From assembly GCA_038503035.1 (NCBI GenBank), contig JAVSML010000039.1:558001-622000 (forward strand): a stretch of DNA of 64,000 nucleotides, given 5' to 3'. This document shows, in pieces, positions 25,130-36,395 of the stretch. The notes below the pieces were generated by a model that was not told the DNA's origin, did no database searches, and saw nothing but the letters and a program-made list of their open reading frames with translations. A program made the position numbers and the translations under genes. Positions within the stretch are counted from its first letter, which is position 1. The number at the start of each line of letters is the position of its first letter. This stretch comes from Crocodylus rhombifer. Taxonomy: Eukaryota; Chordata; Crocodylia; Crocodylidae.

Positions 25130-25364
25130 GTTGTAGCAAGGGAGGTTTAGTGTAGATACTAGGAAAAACTCTCTCACCACATGGGTAGTGAAGCACTAGA
25201 ACAGGTTACCTAGAGAGGTGGTGGAATTGCCATCCTTGGAAGTTTTTAAGGCCTGGCTAGACAAAGCCCTGGCTGGAATGATCTAGTTGCGAGTGGTCCT
25301 GTTTTGAGCACGAGGTTGGACTAGATGACCTGAAGTCCCTTCCAACCCCAATTGTCTATGATTA
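25130..25364 (+). mobile_element. CR1 LINE, short 3' fragment
   Basis: Only the last part of ORF2 and the 3' end are present. Recognisable are the RNRLPREVVELPSLEVFK-equivalent DNA phrase (GTTACCTAGAGAGGTGGTGG), then GGTTGGACTAGATGACCTGA and GTCCCTTCCAACCC, ending in GTCTATGATTA. It is strongly 5'-truncated and interrupted by stops. Confidence 0.88.
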
Positions 25365-26480
25365 ATTGCTGCCACTCCAGGAACCATGGGAATTAATGCT
25401 GCCGCCATTCCCCCAACACCAAATTTCTGGAGCCACAGGGAGCCCTGTGAGCTGAATACTACAGCTCTGTAGGTCAGATCTTGGTCATCCCTGATTTGGA
25501 AAGTAAATGTAAGCCTGCATCTTCTCTAGTGTAACTCTGACACAGGGTTGGAGCAGGACTAGATGCAATGAAGTTTTAAAGGGTTTAGGAGAAACAGTTC
25601 TCTGAATATAATCCTTCTTTTGATGACTGAATCCAATACCCAGATGTGCTGTATTTTCATTACTGGTAGCATTCCTCTCACTCAGACATTCTCCTAAATT
25701 CCAAATTCATTATTTTAGGAGGATTGGAAACATGGAAGAGTCTCTGGCATGACAGTGAGTGCCTCAGTTAGATGTTGAGCCAGAAAAGCAAGGTGGAAAG
25801 CACAGGAAGGGGTCCAATAGACAGATGGAGGGATAAGCCGGTGTCTTTTATGCAAGTTTGAACAGTGCTCTTGTTTCTTGTTGTGATGGAGTTTTTTTCC
25901 CCCCCAACTCCTGCAACAGCTTTCCTTCTATGGTCTTGCCAGGACTCAGCAACTGTTCCTACTTTTGTATTTTGTTTATTTTTCCCCCCCAACATGACGT
26001 TAAAATCATGGTGATAATTAAGTTATACTATCATCATGGCTGGCAGCATCTTATTAACCAAACGTTTAACCTGTCAAATAGAATAACAAAGTGCATGCAC
26101 AGCATCATGGCCACTGTTTATATTCCTGTTTTCTCACCATGATCTAGGATGCTACATAAATTAACCTCACAAGAAAAAACATTTGGAGAGGGAATTTTTA
26201 CTCCAGGTCACTCTTTTTCTTTAAGCTGATACTCAAGTGCAAATCGCATAGAGTAAAATTAAATGTCAGCAACACCTCATTCAGAAAGTGCCCATTTTCA
26301 AAACTGATCCCAATCTGCTTTGCAAATTTTTGTAACTGATTGTAAAAAAAGGGTGTGGTCAGCTAATTTGAGTCTTTAGAGCAAGAGGGGTTACCAGAAG
26401 TGTCAACTACTAGAAAATCTTTGTAAGAACAAGGGAGCAGTGAGGCAAAGTGACCACAGTCTCAATAGCACCAGGTCAGG
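25365..26480. other. stretch without recognisable gene or repeat
   Basis: AT-rich sequence with pyrimidine runs near 25,890-26,000. I see no gene and no clear element ends. Confidence 0.4.
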
Positions 26481-27900
26481 TGGGATGTAGATAGACAGCA
26501 ACCCCCACACCTGTAATTTGATGCCCCCCCTGGTGGCCTAATGGCAGCTGTCCAGCTCTGGCTTTAAGTTATCCTTCCTTTAACGTTTCTCTGCCATGCC
26601 TTGATATAGTTGGTCAGTTTTAAAAGACAAGTTGCCCAAGGGTCCTAGAGCAAGCCTCAGTCAGAGAGGGGATCCACTATAGGAGTCCCTCTAGCCTCAA
26701 ATCCTATCCTCACACTAAATGGATGCTCCTGGCCTATACGTGTCCCCCAGGGCACCTGTTGCCTTCTGAGCTATTCAGAGTCTCTGACCTCCCCTAGAGC
26801 CATATCCACACCTCAAAGGTTTTTTTCAACACACAGTCCTGTTCCTTGTAGAGACCCCAGCACTCTTGGCTTTAGCCTCCCTCTTCTCCAACTGCAAGCC
26901 TCCAGCCTGGACCCACTGTTTTGGTCCAGCTCTCTGAGCCTCAGCTCTGTTGGCTGTCAGCATCTCTGGGTCCTTGGCCCTTGCTTGTATCTCTTTCTCT
27001 GGGCCCTAGGCACATCTCTCTCTCTCTGGTCCTGCCTCTATCGGGCTTCAGACCCCTTGCTCTGGTTTCCACCTCTTCTGGATACTGGCCTTAGCCTTCC
27101 TGGTGTCAGGCCATCTCTTAGTTCTCTCTTAGTCTCCAGCCCTCTCAGCTGCTGGCTGCCCTCGCCCTGTCTGCCTTCATCTTCAGCCTAGCCCCAGGCA
27201 ATGCTTAAAATTGCCACATACACAAAAGTAACCTCCAGACCACCCTTAAACAATCCCAACCCAGACCAGCAGTTTAAACTATAAAAAAATCACATAAGCC
27301 CTCTGGCTGTAACACAAACTGTCCTATACTGTATCCAAAGAGATATCCCAGCTCCTTGGTGGTGTAACCCACACCTGCCTGTACTCTGGTCACATTCCCC
27401 TGCAGCCCATCTATTCCTTACTTGCAGTAGCCCATGCCAGCTCAGGAGACACCCTGGCTGTCCACTTCCAGCTTTGCTTAGGAGCTCTCTTCTCCGTAAC
27501 CAGCAGGGCCAGACTGATGGCCTGCTCTCAGGCACTGGCTTGATGTGCCTCTTAATCCCTGGTCCAGCTAGTCATGTGCCTCTGTAGCCACTGCATAGGT
27601 GTTGCCCTTCTATGCCTGATGACCCAGCTGCTTTCTCTGCTATGGCTTAGCTCAGCTATCTGCATCCCTTTGCTTATGGGCTGCTTACCTGTCTTCTAGG
27701 CTAACCCTAGGAAGGTAACTCACCCAGGAAGCACTGCCCCTACTCGCTGGGTGAGTTGCCTTCCTAGGGTTAGCCTCTACCTGTGGCTAGCCATCGGCAA
27801 CCAGCTTATTAGCAACTAGCTTGCCTCTTAGCTGCCATCCCTGCCTGCTACAGTTCTTTCTTGAAGTAACAGAAGCCTTCTGGCTCTCTTTACACCCCCC
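26480..27900. repeat. CT-rich block, probably old repeat interior
   Basis: The plus strand is strongly pyrimidine-rich (purine-rich on the minus strand) for about 1.4 kb, with CTCTCTCTCT at 27,017-27,026 and many TCCAGCC/TCTCAGC words. No long frame has a recognisable product. Neither LTR ends nor inverted ends could be fixed. It contains the strong hairpin at 27,698-27,776. Confidence 0.4.
27698..27776. repeat. near-perfect 29-bp hairpin
   Basis: The left arm at 27,698-27,726 and the right arm at 27,748-27,776 are reverse complements at 28 of 29 positions, with a 21-nt loop. Both arms carry CTAACCCTAGGAAGG or its complement. The single DNA mismatch would be a G-U pair in RNA from the plus strand, so the stem would be fully paired. 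It could be a young foldback insertion, an inverted duplication or a hairpin RNA precursor. No transposon ends or target duplication were found. Confidence 0.8.
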
Positions 27901-27972
27901 CCAAAATGGGTGATGCTGGACAAAAAGGGGCATAGCCAGGAAGGCTATTATTAGCTCTCCAAAAGGACGTAA

Positions 27973-28191
27973 GGGTATGGGTATACAGACAATTTAGTGT
28001 GGGATTTACCACACATCAGCTGCTGGGCACTAACTGCCTAAGTGGATGCTCTGACCTTGCAGTGGAAGTGGAAGTCCATGAAACAGAGCCACATTAGTGG
28101 TGTTTAACTTTGCATACTGTAGAATAAGAATGTACACATGGGAGCTCTGCTTCCTCATATGCTGTGGTAAGTTGTTCATATATACGTACCC
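27973..28191. mobile_element. GGG/CCC-ended MITE with TWA-like flanks
   Basis: The left end GGGTATGGGTATACAGAC and the reverse complement of the right end, GGGTACGTATATATGAAC, form an imperfect inverted repeat. The flanks are TAA (27,970-27,972) and TTA (28,192-28,194). A 3-bp TWA duplication is the PIF/Harbinger habit, so that class is inferred. At 219 bp it has no coding capacity. Confidence 0.6.
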
Positions 28192-28199
28192 TTAGAGCC

Positions 28200-28620
28200 T
28201 CAGCTGCTACTTTAAGCACCTGAGGCTTAAACCTGAGAGAAGAACTAAATTCCCAGTAATGCCCCCAGGGTACCTACATTTTTTCTATTGGTCTGACACA
28301 TACCAACCCAAGTCCCACTGCTTAAGCCCCAGCAGGATTCTTAAGGTAGGCATTTCCCTTCTGCATCAGCTATGGGAAACTGTCTGGTTGTCTTTCTGAG
28401 AGCACAGCCACCATGTCAGACCATGCCCAAAAGGCCACCCTGAGGAGGAAATGGTTGTGGTCCTGCCCTTTCCTTATACCCAATTACCAATCCCTACTTG
28501 GGATGTGGGACACAAGTTCAAATCCAGGACAGAGTTCATGGATGTGAATCCCAAGTGAAGGAAGGTGCCTCCCTCTACCTTAGTACCTAACTAACTTTAG
28601 GAAACATGATTTAAGCTGGA
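28200..28620. repeat. interspersed repeat with B-box-like motif
   Basis: GTTCAAATCC at 28,516-28,525 matches a Pol III B box, preceded by GGGATGTGGGACACAA. On the 3' side come GTGAATCCCAAGTG and AGTACCTAACTAACTTTAGG. The same ingredients occur in the copies near 9,355 and 16,660. It is diverged, with no tRNA fold. Confidence 0.45.
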
Positions 28621-29059
28621 CCCCTCTCCTCAGCGTTTCCAGTTAGCTATCTTCTTCAATCCTTGCACACCTTGGCAAAGGTGGTGATGTCTCAACTGCC
28701 TACGCAGCACAGGTGGACGTTCCAAGGAACTAATGAAGAAGTGGGGCTATACCATTAGTTCAACCATCTGCGACTGTAGCACAGAGCCTCAGACTATGCA
28801 ACACCTGCTGCAATGCCTGCTGCTTGAAGGCACATGTATAATGAAAGAACCTGCAAAGTACAACAAATGAGCATGAGCATGTGTAACAAAATGGTCAAAT
28901 GTGGTATCAAGACAAGAGAAGAAAAAGATCTTTGCTCTGCAAGCTGGATCCTGGATTAAACAAGGAGCAAGTTGGCTCTGTCCTCTGCTACCCAGAGTTA
29001 TGAGACACATTTCCATATCCAAGTTACCTTGCTGCAGCAACATGAAGGAAGCACAGGAG

Positions 29060-30350
29060 AGAGAAGTATGTCTCCAGTATGATTGCAGAGATTCTGGCCT
29101 CTATCTTTGAAAATTAATGGCCATTGGGAGAGGTCTCAGATGACTGGAAAAAGCAAATATAGTGCCCATATTTAAGAAAGGGAAGAAGGAGGATCCAGAG
29201 AACTACAGACTGGCCTCATCTCAGTCCCTGGAAAAATCATGGAGCAGGTCTCCAGGGAATCCATTTCTAAACACTTGGAGGAGAAGGCGATTAGGAACAG
29301 TCACCATGGATTCACAAAAGGCAAGTTAGATCTTACCAATCTGATTGCCTTCTATGATGAGATAACTGGCTCTGTGGGTGTGGGAAGAGCAGTGGACTTG
29401 ATATACCTTGACTTTAGCAAGGCTTTTGATATGGTCTTCCACAAAATTCTTGCAAGCAAGGTAAGGAAGTATGGCCTGCCTGAATGGACCATAAGGCGGA
29501 TAGAAAACTGGCTGGATTGTAAGGCTCAGAGGGTAGTAATCAATTACTTGATTTCTAGTTGGCAGCAGGTATCAAGGATTCATAGACTTAGACAAAGACA
29601 TCGCATGAGGTTCAATAAGGACAAGTACATAGTCCTGCAATTAGGACAGAAAAATCCCTTGCACTGGTACAGGCTGTAAACCAACTGGCTAAGCAGCAGC
29701 TCTGCAGAAAAGGACCTGGAGGTTACAGTGGAAAAGAAGCTGAATATGAGCCAACAGTGTGCCCTTGTTGCCATGAAGTCCAATGGCATATTGGGCTGCC
29801 TTAGAGGAAGCATTGCCAGTAGATCAAGAGCACTGATTCTTCCCCTCTATTTGGCACTGGTGAGGCCATATCTGGAGTACTGTGTCCATTTTTGGACCTC
29901 CCACTACAGAAAGGATGTGAACAAATTGGAGAGAGTCCAATGGAGGGCAATGAAATTGGTTAGGCAGCTGGGGCACATGACTTATGAGGAGAGGCTGAGG
30001 GAACCGACGTTATTTAATCTGGAGAAGAGAAGACTGAGAGGGGATTTAATATCAGCCTTCAGTTACCTGAAGGGAGGTTTGAAAAAGGATGGAGCTAAAC
30101 TGTTTTCAGTGGTGGCAGGTGGCAGAATAAGGAGCAATGGTCACAAGTTGCAGCAAGAGCAGCTTAGGTAGTAGTAAAGGCTGAATTGGATACTGGTTCA
30201 GGTTACCCAGAGAGACTATGGTTTTTAAGACTTGGCTAGACAGAATTTTGACTGGGATGGTGTAGATGGGAATGGTCCTGCTTTGAGCAGGAGGTTGGAC
30301 TAGATGACCTCCCGAGGTCCCTTTCAACTCCCATTTTCTATGATTCTATG
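29060..30350 (+). mobile_element. CR1 LINE with internal deletion
   Basis: This 5'-truncated CR1 of about 1.3 kb starts in the reverse transcriptase region, where the frame reads as AGILASIFEN-like, then VPIFKKGKKEDPENYR. It ends with GGTTGGACTAGATGACCTCC, followed by TTCTATGATTCTATGA. It is less broken than most copies here, with two frames of about 146 codons each, but a deletion removes the middle of the reverse transcriptase. Confidence 0.92.
29239..30171 (+). pseudogene. CR1 ORF2 remnant (reverse transcriptase, catalytic block deleted)
   Basis: The first frame (29,239-29,679) shows the CR1 reverse transcriptase order: MEQVSRESISKHLEE, HGFTKGK, then YLDFSKAFDMVFHKIL with the first catalytic Asp region, then ENWLDCKAQRVVIN. 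At about 29,560-29,605 it jumps straight to MRFNKDKYIVLQLG. The block that would carry PQGS and the xADD catalytic motif is absent. The second frame (29,728-30,171) continues with LNMSQQCALVAMKSN, LYLALVRPYLEYC, YEERLREPTLF and [11 protein letters not shown]. The product would copy target-primed RNA in an intact LINE; here the polymerase cannot function. Confidence 0.88.
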
Positions 30351-30696
30351 AGGTAGTGTGCAGACTCCTAGAAGAGGAGGAACAGGAAATTCAAATCAAG
30401 TCCTTCAAGGAATCAACCACATTACTTATCTTTCCTTCTGTACTTGGCTCTAATTGTGGGCAAAAAAGAAAGGAGGTGGGGCACAGAAAGGCTCTAGTCA
30501 GAGGCCCTGTGCTGCATCCTGTACAGAGTTGAAGGCTGAACACTGCAGGGGAAAAGTAGGCGTGACCTCAGGCCTTGATGCTAAGGAGACCTTCTGTGTG
30601 TGGGTGGACTGGACTGCTACCAAGTGATGAGCTATTGGGTTTTGCATGGATAGTCAACAAGTTTGGGCTAATAGGTAGGCTAGGAGTAGCCCTAAG

Positions 30697-30912
30697 CAGG
30701 CCCATCCCTGGGGGGTCTGAATCAGGGCAACTGCCTCAGGCCCCATACTTTGGGGGGCCCCATAGGGTGGGGCAGAGCAACGGCTCCATGTCCAGCTGCT
30801 CATAAATCCCACCCTTCCTTCTTCAGGTCAAGGGCGCATGGGATCAGAGAGGGGGTGGGGCCCCGCATGGGCTGATTTTCCTGGGCCCTGCAACCTGCTT
30901 GGGTCAGCTCTG
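30697..30912. mobile_element. hAT-like GC-rich MITE
   Basis: The left end is CAGGCCCATCCCTGGGG and the right end, reverse-complemented, CAGAGCTGACCCAAGC, a weak inverted repeat. The flanking octamers are GCCCTAAG (30,689-30,696) and GTCCTACG (30,913-30,920), 6 of 8 identical. The interior phrase GGGCAACTGCCTCAGGCCCC resembles the GGCAACCGCCCAGGGC phrase of the element at 18,244, so the two families may be related. No coding capacity. Confidence 0.65.
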
Positions 30913-30974
30913 GTCCTACGGACAGATCCTGTAAATCCCATTCTTAGATACCTAAGACACCCCATTTTTCCAGA

Positions 30975-33118
30975 TGCTTATAGTTTCAAAGTAGGTAGGA
31001 TCAGAAGGGACCTGAGCAGATCATCACGTCCAATCCCCTGCCATGGCAGGAAAGAGTACTGGGGTCAAACAACCCCAGCAAGGTGATTATCTAGCCTCCT
31101 CTTAAAGACCCCGAGGGTAGGAGTGAGCACCACTTCCCTTGGAAGTTGGTTCAAGATCCTAGCCACCCTGACTGTGAAGTAGTGCTTCCTGATATCTAGC
31201 CTGAATCTATTCTTCATCAACTTATGGCTGTTATTCCTCATTACTCCTAGTAGTGCTTGGGGGAACAGGGACTCTCCCATAGCCTGCTGGTCTCCCTTGG
31301 CCAGTTTGTAGATGGCTACCAGATCCCCTCTCAGCCCTCTCTTGTGGAGGCTGAACAGGTTCAGGTCCCATAGCCTCCACTCGTAGGTCCTGCCTCGCTG
31401 CCCCTGATCATGCAAGTGGCCCTCCTCTGGATCCTCTCCATGTTGTCCACATCCCTCCTGAAGTACAGCACCTAGAACTGGACACAGTACTCCAACTGTG
31501 GCCTGACCAGTGTCACATAGAGGGGGAGGATCACCTCCTTGGACCTGCTCGTGATGCATCTGTGGATACATGACAAGGTGCAGTTAGCCTTCCTGACTGC
31601 AGCTCCACATTGGCGGCCCATGTTCATTTTGGAATCAATAATGACTCCAAGATCCTTTTCTGCCTCTGTGCTGATGAGAAGAGAGTTCCCCAGCCTGTAG
31701 TTATGGTGCTGGTTCTTCCTCCCCAGGTGCAGCACCTTGCACTTGTCAGTATTGAATCCCATCCTTTTCTCTTCCACCCACCCCTGTAACCTGTCTAGAT
31801 CTAGTTGCAGCCTGTCCCACTCTTCCAGCATGCCCACTTCTCCCCACATTTTAGTGTCATCTGCGAACTTGAACAAGGTGCTTTTTACTCCTTCAACTAA
31901 GTCGCTGATGAAGATGTTGAACAGTGTGGTCCCGAGGACCGAGCCCTGGGGAACCACACTGCTCATGTCCCTCCAGGCCGAAAAAGACCCATCTACCACC
32001 ACTCTCTGGGCGTGGCCCTCCAGCCAGTTAGCGACCCATCTAACTGTGTAGGCATTGACACGACAACTGCCTAATTTCTTAATGAGAATGGGATGAGAAA
32101 GTGTCAAAGGCCTTCCAGAAAGACTATTTCCACTACAACACCTGCATCCAAGGATTTTCTGACCTGGTCATAGAAGGCTACCAGGTTGGTCTGACAGGAC
32201 CTGCCTTGAATGAACCCATGTTTGTTGCCCCTAAGCACCATCTTCCCTGCTGGTCCTTCACAGATGTGCTCCTGGATAATTTTCTCAAAGACCTTCCCTA
32301 GGACTGAGGTAAGACTAACTGGCCTACAATTTCCTGAGTCCTCCTTTCTCCCTTTTTTGAAAATGGGAACCACACAGGTCCTTTTCCAGTCCTCCAGCAC
32401 TTCACCGGAGCACCATGAGTGCTCATAAAGCTGTGCCAGGTGTCTGCAATGACCTCTGCTAATTCCCTCAGCACTCTGAGGTGGAGATCATCAGGGCCTG
32501 CTGATTTGAACATGTCTAGTCCCACCAGAGGTTCCCTGACTAGGTCCTCACTGACCCTGGGCCTGGCAGTTCCTCCCCTGGGTCTATTGGGGGTCCCAGT
32601 AGGCGGGATGCCCTGGTCCCTGCTCAAAAAGATGGAGGCAAAGAAATTGTTAAAGAGGTTAGCTTTGTTGTCCAGTGACCACCAGATTTCTTAGCGTATC
32701 TTGCAGGGGCCCTACATTACCCGGTACCTTCTTTTTACCCCCTATGTATTTAAAAAAGGACTTCTTGTTGTCCTTGATCTGGGTCACTAGTCCCAGTCCC
32801 ATCTCCGCCTTAGCCTTCCTAACAGGCCCCCTGCAATCTTGGGCAATGGAGGTATAATCCTCCTTGGTGATGGCCCCTCCCTTCCATTGGGTGTACAGCT
32901 TCTTTGTAGCTTTCAGACATCCCTGGATGCTTTTTGTGAGCCATAGGGGCTTTTAAGCACTCTTGCCCCCTTTGATCCATGTGGGGATTGTCATCCTTTG
33001 GGCTTGGAGAATTGTCTCCTTAAGGAACGACCACTCTTCCTGGACTCCCAACTCCCTTCCCCTCCAGGACCTCAGTGCCTCCCCGACTAGTCTCCTTACC
33101 TCATTGAAAGAAGGTTCC
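30975..33118 (-). mobile_element. CR1 LINE, longest copy in window, minus strand
   Basis: About 2.1 kb of CR1 lies on the minus strand. It is truncated at its 5' side near 33,118, in the linker between endonuclease and reverse transcriptase. From there it runs through the full reverse transcriptase region and the C-terminal region to its 3' end near 30,975. Unlike the other copies its 3' end reads CCTTCTGATCCTACCTAC then TTTGAAAC, without the ATTCTATGA unit, so it belongs to a different subfamily. The endonuclease is absent. Confidence 0.92.
31065..32900 (-). pseudogene. CR1 ORF2 remnant with preserved catalytic motif
   Basis: Frames on the minus strand piece together most of the reverse transcriptase. 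From 32,627 come SAGPDDLHLRVLRELAEVIA and VWFPFSKKGERRTQE. From 32,400 come LTSVLGKVFEKIIQEHI and GRSCQTNLVAFYDQV. From 32,107 come VANWLEGHAQRVVVDG, SSVVPQGSVLGTTLFN and KFADDTKMWGEV, with the FADD catalytic motif. DRLQGWVEEKRMGFNTDKC and [18 protein letters not shown] follow. The frame from 31,571 covers the C-terminal region down to TLGVFKRRLDNHL. The breaks are frameshifts between 32,627 and 32,104 and near 31,500. It is better preserved than its neighbours, but it has no endonuclease and is not mobile by itself. Confidence 0.88.
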
Positions 33119-35595
33119 TAAGAAATAAAGCTTGCATTGTTAACCCTAGCCCATTTAACAACTCCCCCATCAGTCCCTGTTGCCCCTTACAGAATTTAAA
33201 GTTGCCTCTCTGGCAGAAAGTTTTATGAAGTGTGACAATGATAATAACAGCTGCATTCCACTTGGGATGAATACCCCTCTGGGATGCAAGACTTATCCCA
33301 TGCAAAGAGGTATAATGTGCAGCTTCCAGAACCATTTTTTTTGTCTGCTGTCACTTTTCTGTCATATATAGAGATGATTTCAACTGCTGTTGAAATTCTA
33401 TCACGTGTGAGTTGAAACACAACCACTATGTAAAAACTCACAGCAACTGTATAAAACAATTGATAGGACCTGCATAATATATGTGATTGTAATATTACAG
33501 GAAATTTATGAAGACCATAATAACCACATTGGAACTGAGACAGGACATCAAGCTAATGACACTTTTAGTCCGGAGGGGGCGGGGAATTTATTATGGCCCT
33601 TTAAGATTTCAGTTTTCACTAAAAGAAAACTGAACCCATTTTGTATCAGACAAGCAGATTCTACCATCCAAAGAAAAGAAACCATACATTGTGTTTAAGG
33701 TTTACAGGCAGTAGAACTGTTATCTGGGAATTCTCAGTGAAAGGTTTTAATTCATGTTGCTGAAAGGATACTGAGAAATCTTGTTTTGCAGAATGGACCT
33801 TTCTTTATTTTACTAGGCTATTTCAAATTTGCCCTTTTCATAGGCCAAGGTAAAGGGTAAAGACAGGCCCCAGTGAAAGACTATAATGGGTAGTTTGATT
33901 ATTTTCCATAAACTAAAAGACACAAAGAACAGGACTGACTATGTGGGATGGTTTGGTTTTGCCCAGTTTGTCTTCCTTCTTCCCTTTCCTTTATTTTATT
34001 AGTTCTCTTGTGCTAGGCTCTATTTGGTACATGTAGTCAATCCTGTTTAATTTTCACTGGACCTCCAGTTAATTCTCATAGGTCCATGAACTAGAACTTG
34101 CCACTAACCCTGCCATTTTCTTTCCTGGTAGTTGTACTGAGATGAAAGTAAAAGCGTATCCAACACACTGCGAGGTCTGTCTTTGCTCTCTGTCCCTCCC
34201 ATTTGACCTCATCTGGGGCACAGCACTCACACATCTTTGGAATGAGCCAGTTTTTCTGCATGAAATGATAATAATTACAAGAACCTATCCAAGAACCAAG
34301 TATGAAAGAATCACATGTATTTTCCTCTCCTACCCTTGCCCCGTGTCTTGTTTATGCTTATTTATTCTTTATTCTCTAATGTCTCTACAACATTAATGAT
34401 GTGCAAGTAAGTCTATAATTTTTTTATACCCCATGTGACAAGGGTGAAATTTGATTTTGTTCCCTACTATTGCCTCCAGATACTAAAATCAGTGAAAGCT
34501 GAAGTTTTTCAGCATTGTATGTTGTGGGCTAAATTGGACACTGACAAAGCTGCCTATTGAGTGTTAGTTTAATTTCTAACTAATCAATAAACTGCAACAA
34601 GATGATAAAAAATAAAAGATTGGGAGATCTCACAGGAGGGAAAGTTTATTAATGTTAAAAACAAAATGAAATTCCTTCCTAGCTTGTGAAATTCTAGAAC
34701 AAACTTACTTTGTTACTCAAAAATAGTGCTCAAATACTTACTGCCATTCACTGGTGTTTCTCCATTTACTTCAGCAAAGAATCTGGAAAAAGTGAGTGGT
34801 GTAGGGTAGGAAAGGGAAATATATAACATTAGCAGGCAATAACTGAGCAGAGAGTACTGAAATAACAGGGACAGAATGGTAACATTCTCCTAAATTGTTC
34901 CCATATATATAACATACAACCCCTGGCATGGCTACTGTGGAAGAGTAAAGTATTCATCTGAGTATCTTCCTCTAGTTTCTGTTAGTTTATAGGAGGTTGA
35001 CCAGTGCCAATCTCAATGTAGCAGTCAAGTGGATGAAGTTAAGAGATGTCAAAGAGCCCTCAAGAAGCTTTCCTTTTTATGGAAAAAAAAAGAAGAGAAG
35101 ACAAAGAGGCAGAGGTTTTGCAGTCTCTAATCAACAGTGATTGTTTCCTGTGCAAGTCAGCTGTTTCCACACAATAGCCAAACTGTTCAGCCTCCTGGCG
35201 CCATCCCAAGGTCATGGCTTTTCTATTGTTGTTTCCACCTGATGGAAAATTCCTCTGCTGTTTTACAAACTTGTTAAGTTTTCTCAAAATAAAACCCCTT
35301 TCCTTGACTGCCTCTGGTGGTTAGCGTGGGGTTCAGCAACTGGTCCTGATATGACCTTGGTTATTCCAGGCCTGCCTTTCTTTCTAGAACATCGACACGT
35401 GAAGTGTACTTTATCTCAACTTGTTAACACTTTTAAAGCAAAATTGTTTCCTACACTTGGCTATGAATATGATACAAACCAAATTAAAATACTTTGCTTC
35501 ATATACTATCTCTGTAATCTTATGCTTTAGTTGCAGAATGTCAATATTCAAAAATACAAAACTAGTTTACCCTACATTCTTCCTATTATGATTCC
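33119..35595. other. AT-rich unique stretch
   Basis: No gene, CR1 or element ends recognised across about 2.5 kb. This is one of the longer repeat-free stretches in the window and a reasonable place to look for conserved non-coding sequence. The reading frames are short. Confidence 0.45.
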
Positions 35596-36020
35596 TGTTG
35601 AGAGTACAGAGGACAGCCACACACATGATCAGAGGTCAGGAAAACAGACCTTATGATGAGAGGCTGAGAGCCATGGGACTCTTCAGCCTGGAAAAGCGGA
35701 GGCTCGGGTGATCTGATGGCTGCCTGTAAGTTTATCGGGGTGCTCACCAGGATCTGAGGGAAGGTCGAATGGTCACAAATTCCTCCATGACCATTTCGGG
35801 CTGGACATAAGGAAGAACTTCTTTACTGTCCGAGCCCCCAAGGTCTGGAATAGACTCCCGCCGGAGGTGGTTCAAGCACCTACTTTGAACACCTTAAAGA
35901 GAAATTCGGATGTTTATCTTGCTGGGATCCTATGACCCCTGATGACTTCCTGCCCCTGGGGCAGTGGGCTGGATGCGATCTTCTGAGGTTCCTTCCAGCC
36001 CTAATGTCTATGAATTTATT
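35596..36020 (+). mobile_element. CR1 LINE, 3' fragment
   Basis: The copy starts in the ORF2 C-terminal region (DNA equivalent of [12 protein letters not shown], then a [21 protein letters not shown] stretch with frameshifts). It ends with GGGCTGGATGCGATCTTCTG, then TTCCTTCCAGCCCTAATGTC and TATGAA. Its 3' end differs from the ACTAGATGACCT type, which suggests another CR1 subfamily. No open frame survives. Confidence 0.85.
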
Positions 36021-36395
36021 TCAGTTATTGTGATTCCATGCAGCATAACTTTATATTTAGGCAGCCTTGACCAGTATTGTGAATCCCCATAAACATTATG
36101 TTCCAGCTGTACAAGGATGAGTAGGTTTGAAGAAACAAGGCCTGGTTTCAGGATTGGTGTCACACAAGTGTCCAAAAACATAAGCTAGGGCCAGGTTGCT
36201 AGAGTACAAACTTGGGACTGCAGCTTGTAAAGATGGACTCTCAGCATGTGCAATAAGGACCATTTTCTGTGTTTTGTGTGTGGAATAACTTACAGTAATT
36301 CATAGTACTGTACCTGGGAGCTAATGAAACAGCCAAGTTGTCCAACCTCTGGCTTAGGGATTGATTATTTGTGGTCTTCAAGGCCCTTTATGTAT

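Noticed and set aside
27970..28194. TA duplication of a Tc1/mariner element
   Set aside because: Reading the ends as AGGGTA with TA flanks is possible, but GGG ends with TAA/TTA flanks fit the other elements of the window better.
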